From NCBI GenBank assembly GCA_947462335.1, contig OX381714.1, forward strand, positions 41,079,360-41,143,359: a stretch of DNA of 64,000 nt, given 5' to 3'. The notes under the pieces were generated by a model, which did not search any database, was not told where the DNA came from, and saw only the letters and a list, made by a program, of their open reading frames with translations. Below, one piece after another: positions 36,601-48,600 of the stretch (the first letter of the stretch is position 1; every line of letters begins with the position of its first letter). Origin of the DNA: Harmothoe impar (lineage: Eukaryota > Annelida > Polychaeta > Phyllodocida > Polynoidae). Position numbers and translations under genes: made by a program.

Positions 36601-39600
36601 TGGCAAATTGAGTTTTTTGGTTATTAAATTAAGGCAGTATGAATATAACCTACATGGCTCTGCCACACGTGAGCAGAAGAAGGACAGTACTTGTTTCTCT
36701 ACTGTTGTTTCATCATCTTGAATTAACGGTACATTGCATTTTTGCATCCCCTCACAAATGTGGAAGATGCTTCTGACATTTTCCTTACTGACTGTGGGTG
36801 AGCTAGAGTGAGATGTTGAATTAGTAGTGAGCAGCTCAAGGTGAAGGCGTAGTGTGCCCTGGCAGGAGGCCTCTGTAAAACTCACTCCCTGATGAAATTC
36901 AATCAATGTAGCTGCAAGAGTAAAGGATGCAGTTACATGCTAAAGTACTGCAAGTAAGTCAATTAGAAATCGAGGAAGGTTTTGTAACAAGTGACCCTCA
37001 GCAACTACATCTAAAGGGTCAAGCCCTCTCAAAATAGTCTTTGCCCAGACTGAAGTTGAAGTAATAATATATCAAATTAAAATGACACGAGCTGCGAAAA
37101 GGGACCTTAGTGCAGGGTCCCAATTCCCAGTACATGTCACACTGTAATTGTTTGCTGTACATCAGTAAAGATTACATCCTCATAGAATTCTGACAAGATT
37201 TTACCCCCCTCAGATTTATTTGGATCTTTTTGAAAATGAAAATGAAGAATTTGGTAATGACACTCATATTACAATTTGTCACATTACCTGCTTCTCCACC
37301 ATATGCTACAACATCACACAGAGCCAGGGCTGCAGAACTAGGGACTTCAGCTGCTACAAATCGTCCTTTTTGGTCAACAGGGCAACTAGAGCAGCGTATA
37401 AAAATCGACATTATTTTACTCATGGGTGGCAACAATTAGTATGATTATTCAAAGACCTCCAAAAAAACTGCTCTGATGTGAGTAAAGGTCCTCCATGTTT
37501 AGTTTCGCAGTCAATCACGAGGTGGCCACTGACTCTGGCTAGTGGATGAAGCTGCACCCTGTGCTATGAGTTTTATCATCTGGAGATGTCAACAGCTCTG
37601 CATATTTAACGTATTCTAACAATATTAAGTGTTACTCAATATTTGTAATGTGCTCTCTAAATAATATAATACTTGGAGAGGAAACAAACACAAAATAAAC
37701 TTCAGAGGATGAATTATTTGTATAAGTTTCTATAGTACAGTGGCCCTGTTAAGCTGCTGCTACTGGCAGCTGGGCCGATGTTCAGCTTTATGTTCACCCA
37801 GGTACACTCTGCCCTGCTCATTAGTAGTCCACCTCAGGTACACAAGGAATTGACCAATCACAGCCGCCAGCTTATAAGCAGGGTTTGGTTGAATGCTGTG
37901 TACCTGGGGTACAGTAGGCTTCTGTACCCCAGGTACACAGTAACCATCCTTCTGTACTCCAGGTACACATCCTTCTGTACCCCAGGTATACAGCATGTCA
38001 TACTAGAGCATTCCTTGCAATTAGATTTCTAGAAGAGAAAACACATGTGTTGTATGAGCCCAAAGGGTGTGGATGTGTACCTGGGGTACAGTAGGGTGAG
38101 GAAGTGTACCTCAGGTAAACATATAGGATGATCACTGTGAACCTGAGGTAGAGTAGACTACTAGTTGGCCTAATTGAGTAATTACACTAAGTTACAGAGA
38201 CCACAACTCAAGTACCCATTCTGTACTTCAGGTACACAGTGGTCACCTAGTGTACCCCAGGTTCACAGTGGGCATCCTAGCTACTGTACACAGTGGTTGC
38301 CTAGCTACTGTACCCCAGGTACAGTGTGGTTGCCTAGAAACTGTACCTCAGGTACACAGTGGTTGCACATGTCATATACTGAATCTGGGACCTGCTGGCA
38401 AGGGCCCCAACTGTGCAGTCATTATGGGCCACATTGGTAATATCAATTAAAATATAGACAACACCTACCCTAAGTATCATTTACAGACAGTATCTGTAAA
38501 CTTTCCATCCTCCTGGTTACCACTTTTACCACCAGTTTTACAACTCACAGTGGGAATCCTTGAAGATAGCACCAACCCCTCCCCACATTTTATTGTGCTG
38601 CTAATCTGTCTGAGACATTGGGTATCCAGTCCAGCTGTGAGCTCATTAGAGAAGCCCTTTGTCGGCCTCACCAGCAGGTCCCAGATTCAGTATACTAGCA
38701 TCCCCTCCAATTGCATCTCTAGATGGAGAAAAACACATGTAGTAGGCCCTGGGGGTGGCCGTGTACCTGGGGTACAGTACAGTGTGGCTGTGTACCTGGG
38801 GTACAGTAGGGTGTGGATGTGCAGCTGCTGGACAACACCATCTGCTGGTGGGGGCAGGAGGCTGTTCTGTAATTGGTCAATTCCTTGTTCACCTGAGGTG
38901 GACTACTGATGAGATGGCGGAGTTTACCTGGGGTGAACATATAGCTGAGCATCGGCCCAGCTGCCTATTACTGCCCTGCCATCTAGCAGTGTATGGCAGT
39001 TCCCCATTGCACTTGTACCTACCTATAGCTATGAACCAGTCCTCCAACAGGTACTTGTGCTGCTAGGTGGCAGGTGCTGCTTTCTACTAATGCTTCAGGA
39101 GGTGGTTCACTTGACACACCAACAAGGAATGGGACTGAGAAAAAGAAACACCTAGCTGTTAGATTCAAGATTGTGTACAGGTATAATTTAAATTCTAGAC
39201 TCATAATAATGTTGTTGAAATAGTGTGCTCATTAGACCTCTATTTACAAAGGATAATATTTACTTCTTACAGATCATCTAACTTTAGATCTCCTACATCA
39301 TGAGAGAACATTAGCCTCCTGAAATATAATGGCTGTGTCTCACGACCTTGGGCCAATGTTTTTGTCTCTGAACGGGTGCCAGCTCTGACTGGGTCCCAGC
39401 TCTGACCGGGTGCCAGCTCTGACCGGACTGAATAAAAACGGGTTATTTAGGGCAGATGTAGATAGAATTTGGCTGAAAAGGTTAATGGATGTTATAACTC
39501 TTTAAACTAGTAATTAGTTGCCCATTTTTATCTGCCCTAAATAATTCAGGCCAGTCAGAGCTGGCACCCGGTCAGAGCTGGCACCTATAGTCAGAGCTGG

Positions 39601-42600
39601 CACCCGGTTAGAGACAAAAACATTGGCCCAAGTTCGTGAGACACAGCCTAATATAATCTTGAATATAAATTGTTTCATACCCTGGTTGCCAAATGCCATG
39701 ACTTCACACAGTGCCAGGTATCCTCCCTCTGTATCTGACCTTACCAAGAGATACCTTCCTGTCAGAGGCCGCATACAATGTACAGTGCGGGTTTCCCCAG
39801 CATTAAAGTATGCATCATGCTCCACGCAGACTTCGTAATGGGAGGTATTTAGAGGCTGCCCCTCTATTGGTTCCTCATTTCCTACCAGTATCCTGAACTT
39901 GTTTAACCTGGCCTCTGAAAAGTTAAGGACCTTGACATAATGAGCCGTTATTAAATATAGCGCTGTAAATGGTGTGGACCTGTTCCAGCAACCGTTGTGT
40001 GTACACTGACACCAGCAGTCTCGTGAGATGTTCGTTCTGCTCTCGTACTGCAGCCTGTTCCTGGCATATCATGGTATGTGTGAGTGTGGTCACTGCCTAA
40101 ATCTCACTGGAAATTCTGAGCTCAGAACTAACATGGCTGCTTAAACGGAGCCACCAAAAATATCGCTATTACATGATAATCCAACCATCTCGATGTTAGG
40201 GGTGGTTATTTTTCATGATACGCTGCTTTGAACTGTAGTAATGTGCTTTCTTCTTTGTTGAAACATTTGTCTACTCTCTCCCCTAAATCCACCTTAATCC
40301 TGCCCTCTTGTTAAATAATGGCATTCGATTGAATTATAGGGCTGCTGTTGTCGACTCAGGACCAACTCATAAAAAATGGTGCAAATGTATCCTGCCATCT
40401 TTGGCCTTTTAACAAGTCCAATACATCAAAACAATACCAACTGTGATAAAAGGGAACTCTGTGTCTGATATGCACTCCAGAAACCTATTCCCACACATTT
40501 TACAATTAAGTTTGTGAATATAGCTGAGCATTACATACCACAGCAATCACGCCTGTTGGTGACCATAACAGTAGAGATAGTTTGGACTTGGCCGAAGTCC
40601 ACAGCCCACCATGGGTAGTCCTCTTCAAAGGTGTGTGAACAGCTGGCAAAGAAATGAAGATGAAAGCAATCACTGTAAACAGTCTAGACCTTAGGCAATG
40701 ATGGTATTAGTCTCAAAAGTGAAACAGGATTTTGTAATCAAGAATTAGTCTACTGTTGGGTGATGAAGTAAATAGTCTTCATCCATTCTAGGGCAAATAT
40801 AGACTTTTTTCAACACCATAGGGTGTATGTTGACTACAATAAGGGATGTGGTGTTCCTGAATTTACCTTTTGGACACTTACCCCAAGCCGGTGAACCCTT
40901 TTCTTAGGTTTTAAAATCCAAAGACTATCATTATTATAATGTCTCTGTGTCATACCATTGATTGGAAAGATTGTGAGCTGTTCACTTAGTAACTGTTTGA
41001 AAAGTCATCCTGCCCATGATATCATACCTTGCCTCCCAGTAGTTTGCCAGGTGTTTTCCATCTACAGCAAGACTAGCAAGGCCGCTCCATCCTTCAGAGA
41101 TCTGAAGTGCACGACGTCCTCCTGCCAAGTTCCCTTAGTTAGTGATGAATATATGTATAGATTTAGTAGATTTAATCGATCTCTCATTATAATGCTATCA
41201 TATTAAAACAACATTATTACAAACACACAAAGAGAGTTGGATGATTCACACTAACCAGCTAACAACAGCACTCAAAATCAAAGGCATACATGAGAATATC
41301 TCTTGCTGAGGATATAGACAGAGGTCCCCGATAATCTGTCTGAACAACAGGTTTCTCCACGAGTGGTGCATTGGATCATATCACACGAGGCGGAGCAATG
41401 CATGACGAGTGGAGAAACCAGGACTGATGAGAATGGATCTCTGTTTTTATTTCATGTAAATCTTGTTTTATAATCAAAATATACATGTATTTAAAAATTG
41501 GTTTCATAGCTATTTGTCATGGCTATTTTGTTGACGTCATCGTGGAGAAACAGCCCATGGAGAATGAGCATAAGTTTCTCCATGGGGGTGTGGAGAACGG
41601 CCATAAACATGGTAACTCTGTTTCTCCACATGAAATAAAGGAAGTTAACTCAAAGGCCAATCACCATTAGCAAAATACCTAATTGCACTTACAAGGAAAC
41701 ATGGTTCCTACTTGTAGTATGAGGCTATGTAGTACCACATCCCCTGGTAACTCAGCACTCCACCATGTAGAGTTCTCTAACAAGGTCTCTGAACAAGTCG
41801 CTACATCTATATCAGTAGCAAAGCTTGAGCCCTTCCCATCCTGGACAGACATCTGGTCTGTTGGTGCCATCTGCACAAGATTCTCTAAGAGGAAAAAAGA
41901 TAGAAGACGTTTCTTGCGACACCTATATTGATACTTTTCCGAAAAGTGAAAATATAATCATAGTATACATGAACATCAATACTAACATTCCTTCTGCATT
42001 ATCTTTCATGTAAACATTCTATATCAATAGAATCACTAGGAGGAGAAACTCACCATACATATTGATGCATCCTATAATGTCTATTCTCATACATGGCATG
42101 GCGTTAAACTCTCTGACCTCAATAAGGACCAGTCTGGCAGTTATCTCTGTTAAAAGTTCATGCAGCTGAGGTTCTTTCACTTCCAAGTTATTTCTAAATA
42201 TCTGGAAGAGCAAAAAGACAAGTTCTGGAGACGTCTTGTTTTATCCAGAAGCAGCTTGTACCCAACACCTGGATTACATTCCTGGGCGTTTAGACCTTAA
42301 GCCCCTGTTCCATGGGCATTGTAAAATGTCTATGGTCAGATGAAATAAGCAGATAAGATCATACTCATGAAAGTATAACTGCATGAAATAGATATATGCT
42401 ATGAATAAGGTACCTTTTGTTTGCCAGGGTACTCCTCATATAGCAGCATATTCTGTTGTGTAAGACCATATTTTAGGGTGAATGTTGTGACCATGGAGTC
42501 ATCACTAGGTGAGCCCTGAGTAGACACAGCTTGAAGCCGGCAGGGGTATAACATATCTACCTGGAAATAGAAAAAGTATTTAATACATTCAGTTTATATT

Positions 42601-45600
42601 GTACCTGAGATATACTCAGGACTATCATTGAGGGTATTCTAATCCACTTTATAATTGTTTATAAGGATGTGGCATGTCATGAATCTGAGAATATTGACTA
42701 ATTTTTGCAATGATTTTACAATGTTACAGCATACTTACCTTAACCCACAAAGGCTTCTCAGCTGTATGTTTCATACATAGGGTGCCAACATTATTGAGGA
42801 TAGAGTCCCAGGCCTCTGTCATCTGACCACTGCTGGTAGTTATGATTGGCTGGACCTCATGGCCCCTTGACCTCTCTAACAACCGGCGTCCACAGTTAGA
42901 ATCTAGAGAGCGTAAAGACATGTAATTTGTTAAGATTTTACTGCACACTGCTTCCATGATGAGGTCAAAATGTGAACATAAAATTTGAACAAAATGTGAA
43001 TATAATAAGCAAAGGGTTGGTCTATTAAAAGCCTGCTCAGCTCATGCAATCAGTTTGCATAATATATCCCTCATCTATTCCGTCTTCTTATTTAAAAGGG
43101 CCAAATGTCTGGTAAAGTGGGGTTTCAGCAATTGAGGAGATATTGAAATGAAGATGTTCAAGAAGGAACCGCTCACCCTGCACATAGGCCACCACTTCAC
43201 AGATTTCCAAGCACTGGGAGTAGGGTTTCTTCCCACTCTCATACTCTATATAGGCCAGGTTTTCTAGTGTTATAAACTGTCCTCTAACAGGTTGGTTACA
43301 CCTGATAATGCCATCAGGGGATGCTCCAATTGACACATTGCGGGCACACATCAAAGCACCATTAGTCCAATGTTCATCTGCTCTTAGTCCAACATAAATG
43401 TTAGCCAGACGAACCACACAGGACTCCACTGGAAGGGAGTAGTATATTTATGATGATGGGTGGGAGGAGTTGTTTGTAACAGACTCAGGACTGCGATGAT
43501 TTGTGTAAATAACATGATATAATATACGTGTAGTGCAATTTGTACTACAATATGTCATGTATTAGTAGTGTATATTATTATATCATATAACCAGTGAGGG
43601 CACAACAAGATCCCTCATTGCTGCCCTCACTTGCTCGAGAATATTCTGGATTAAATATTCTTGTTTCAGAACCAATTATTTTTTAAGCGGAATTCTAAAT
43701 GAGCTATCTGACTATTACATGTAACATAAACAATACCCGCAGTATTTAAAGCAATCTAATTATTGTTCTCACCTTTCAACCTGTAGATTCGTATTGCAGT
43801 GACATCATACCAGCCCTGAAGGTCCATCTGCCACCAGGCCTTAGTTAACATTTGTTTACTGCATGTTCCTAAATCAAGGCGGGAAAACATTTATTCTTAG
43901 CATGTTATAACTTTTATGATTTCTTTTGCGACATGGTAAGAGATATACTCTATTGACCAAAGATCTTATTTAATTAGCTATTTCATCCCAACTTGGTATA
44001 GATTTTCTTACAATGCCACAGTGAGATGCATGCAATGCAACAGGAATATTGTATATTTTGTATGATATACAGTGGATTTATTTAACCGTATTGACCAGAA
44101 CCCGGTGAAGCCGACAAAAGGTCTTTCTAATGGGTTCTATGTGGGACTGTTGTAAGGCCGGATGCCACTAGTGTGACACTTGTCACTACGAAACATTGCA
44201 TTTGATCCTTTGTTCCAGAAAAGAACGCTGCATTTTGCTTCATCTCGCACGAGTATCGCCCTATTGCTGGTGACATTGAGGGTGACACTGCCACTAACAT
44301 AAATGAAGCAAAATGATGTGAAATGAGGCGAAATGTTTGCCATGTTTTGCAGGTTGGCCTCAACAATATAAGTTGTGTTCACGTAACATTTATTTACTTT
44401 TTACCCATTCTTAAAGGGTCATGAATGTTGTTTTCTCCATTTACTCGTTTCAGTAGAACTCTAGTGGTAAAATCAAACAAAAAAGTCATCTTAAAAAGAT
44501 CAATAAAAAAAGAATTAGGGCAGGGACAAAAAAATTGCGTCAGTCTTCTTGTACTTGGATACTTTATATTTAAGACAGTGGCTATTTCTACAAAGAAAAT
44601 GCAATTATTCTGTGGCTATAGGTCTAAGTTATAGACTGGATATTAAAGCAACCTAGAAATCTGTACATCTGTACCTATGTTCCCATCATTAGCAAGTTGT
44701 GCTTGTTCTGTGCCCCCTGTAGTCTGTCTGGCAGGCCGGCCTACACCAATGTGTTGATATTGTGTCCATGGAGCTGTGTGTAGAAGAAAATATTAGCTTT
44801 TTTTAAATCATTATACATATTATGATATAAATAAATATGGAATAAGCCAATGACATTTTCGTTGTTATGCCCAACAAGCCTTTTTTCATTAACTGAATGA
44901 CAGTTCCCACACTCACCACCCTTGCCCCCATTTCTCTCATGTCTGATTCTTTACTCTGATTGATTGATTATTCTTAACGTCCAAGTGTGCAATGATGCCC
45001 CGGACTTATCTCAAGTTAGCAAGGTAGCCATCCACAAATACTAGTAGTCTTGCCTGGCAGTAAGACAGATATTTATATATGCTGCTTGCCCAATACAGCA
45101 GTGACCACATCTAAGGATAATCAAATCTATGAAATGAATGACTGGATCTATGAGGTGAAGGAGACAACCGCTACCAGGGCACATCCCTTACTCTTTTCAA
45201 AGGATAGCAAGTGCTCTTTTATTTGCCTAGCCCTACATACCTAAGCTTGTACCATAGTAGGGAGGGACAGACAAACCACAGGCTTTGATATCTCAGAGGT
45301 GGTTTACTGAGGAGGGATCCCATGCCAGACAACCAGCATGAAGCCCGACCCGCACAGATGGGCAGCGGCTGCAAATACAGCTTGGTTAATAGCAAGTGGC
45401 CCATCAGGTTTTGTGGCCTTTTATGATTCCAATATGCCCATTGTTATTATGAAAGGCTCCCAATGAAGTTATTCTAGACTCTTCATGCCCCTATCATGAA
45501 GGTCCCCACTAACACAGGGGGACTGATTCTGTACCCCCAACCTTCTGTCTTTCATGTGTTCAATATACTTACTGTCACACATAGGTATATCACATAACAC

Positions 45601-48600
45601 CTTCTGCCCATTTACAAAGCACCATGGCCTCTGCTCAATCTCAAACACCACAGTATTTCTGCAGAAGTTGTTATCTTCTAGTCCAACATAGTCATACAGC
45701 TTCCAGTAGTCTATTTGTACGATGTCATTCCAGTTGGAGCAAACACCCTGAGATGTCATATTCACATTGCCACGATAGAAGAAGCCCTTATCTTCAGGTT
45801 CATAGCATGGCTTGAATTCTGGATATGATAGTAAAGGTATAAAATGTGAGAATATTTGCTTCACAAATACATGTACTCTGACACATATGATATTAGGATA
45901 ATTACGTCATGAAGTAGTCTAGCTATATGGCTATATGGCTATACTGTTACACTGTTTAATTGGTTCGTCGGGACAGATTATCGTGGGAGCATGGAAAGGA
46001 AAATCTTTGTAAAAATGTTGTAACACTAACAAATATAGATGGCACCACCAGAATATGCAGTCTTACTCTGGCTCCCAATATTTACAAGGTCCTGTCTATT
46101 ACTAGTGATAATGTAAATGCTTTACGTGATATAGCGATGCAATGTAAGATAAGAAAAAATAATCCAAGCGGTTACCTGTCTTTTCATAGAAGCAAAGTCC
46201 GAGTAAGAGTCCATTATCTACAAGTGTCACAGGGCTGGGAAGGGAGTTGTCATCTGATGTCAGTTGTATATTCTGACCTGCTGACAGGGCCACGTGGATG
46301 TTTTCTGCTGTCACACTCATACCCTCAACTGCCTGACACTCTCTGAAATGCTTTAACATCACATACTTATGCATATATAATCACATGATAGATAAAGCTA
46401 GGCATCAGAGGCAAATCAGATGTTAATCCATTTGTAATGTATGTTGTACAGAAAGTTGGTCTGTTCATGTATTCTCTGTGAAAAAAGTTGCAACCTATTT
46501 GAATGAGGAGAGCATTTAATATATTGACCAAGTTGAGGCCTTCTAGGTTTCTGTTTTTCTCAGAATAAGGAGAAGCAGGATCATATAATATCAGCCAATT
46601 TGAGTGGGAATATTGTATGATTACATTGGGTGAAACTTTAAGTTCAAATTATTAATGACTTGAAGTAATTAATATGTGACATGTACTGGGAAAAGGGACC
46701 TTAGTGCACTCCTTCCTTTCGCAGATCATGCCACATATTTCCTTGCAAGATAGTTGAATAGCTGAATATGACAGTAGGTATTGAGGTGATCCTTTAAAAT
46801 GTTAACTGCTATCATTTCCTTCAGTTATTCTTTATAGACAAGTGTAAGGAAACCTGTAGTAGGTAGAAATCCTGGCTGGTGGGGAGTATAACTGCTTTGT
46901 CTGTGTCACTATCCTCTCTACAGCAGAACCTGAGGCAGAAGGTCCCTTCTCTGCCACAGCTCACATCAAGATCATGACCTTCAACCATCAAGGTGTCTCT
47001 GCCATCCACATAGAGCGAGGACTCTGTGAATCCTGAGTTGGGATAAAAGAATAAATCATATTGGTCTCATGATTAATGCACAAGGCCCCTTTCAACAAAC
47101 ACCTGGTTTCACAGTTATTTGTTACTGTGAGACTAGGACCCTACAATGCACCAGTCTCAATTTCAATGTCAAAGACTCACTCACCTTTTGGGCAGTTGCT
47201 CTTGTAACTAAACACACAATACCTCCCATTTGGCCAGTCCTTTGTCCTGTCCATGAATATTTCATCCCTGATACACATGTTCAGAGTTAACTCCTTACTT
47301 CCATAGGGCCCCAAGATGTGAGGGAACATAGAAGTCATGTTTCCAACCACTGGCTCCGTTATAGAGCTTAGATGGATCTGCCCTCTCAGCCAAGCAAACC
47401 CATCATTACTTGGACATCCAAATATTGGCATGAGCAAGCCATATGAACCATGTGGCCATTGTGCAGCATCTGGTTTGGAGTAGATAAGATTATTAGCAAT
47501 TAGAGACATGGATGTATTGTATGGATGATGAAATTTATGTTATCTCTAACATAATGCACTTAACAGTGAAAATGTATATTGCAATGCCTGCCATGGATAG
47601 TCCATTTTAGACAATAATAGAAAACATATAATATGCCCATGCAATGGATCCGTATGTATACATTATGTTCAACATGGTTCAACTTTTGAATTGACAAATA
47701 AGTGGGTGGTAATCCTAGTAAACAGAAAACGTTATACAACGTTATATAACGTGTCTCCTTATGGCTCCTTATTGTAGCGGAACATCATATTACATTAAAA
47801 ACTTATTTTTGTTAGCTGGGATATTACATTCTTAGAGATAGCCTGGGAACAAACCTATTGCATCTATATGCCAGCCGTGGTTGGTCTCAGAGAGACAACA
47901 CACCAGGTCATCATCCTCACAGAAACTGCTGACATAGTCACTCTGTGTACAGCATGATCTACTGACACAGGTCCCACCCTGAAGCTGGCAGGCCTTGCCT
48001 TGTATAACAGAATCCTTCTGGTCAACAGTGTTTGTTCTGTCTGCAACAGTAACATGATTATAGCAAATTATATTCATATATCATAAGAATCATGTCTTTT
48101 TTCTTGATGTACATACGATGTACATAGTGCAGCTTGTAAATTTTGCTTCTTGATAAAAGGATGAGTAACTGGAGTCAGATGTCAAGATATGATAACTGGT
48201 CAATGTGACTTTATTAATAATACATTTAATATCAGTGCACCAGTCACCGGATGGGCTCTGCCCTCCTCCTCCTGTACCGGACCTTAAAGCGGGGCCGTCA
48301 GGGAATAAGTTCAGCATTTTCCATACATGGACTAAAATAACAATTCCACCAGAGGGCAGCAGTGTTTGGACAAGGGACCATGAGCATTGTCCAGCTACAT
48401 CATATTCACCCTATCTTGTGCTTGTAAGAGCTGAGCTCCCAGCCCTTAAGAGCCCTTTTGTGAATCAAAACTGAACTATAGCCAAAAGTGCTTTTGGCCT
48501 CACTTCAACCATGACGGTCAAGCTTTAAGTATAGGTTCAAGGCAGGTGGAGGGGGAGGTCACGTCACTGGTAAAACATGTAATGGAATGAATGGAATTCA

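Noticed and set aside
38477..38671. Frame [20 protein letters not shown] as the missing FTP exon
   Set aside because: It lacks the PWW-DLG and C-terminal FTP blocks, and no acceptor/donor pair gives the phases needed.
45960..46346. 128-codon plus-strand frame
   Set aside because: Runs antisense through the receptor's ApeC exon and adjoining intron; no homology recognised.
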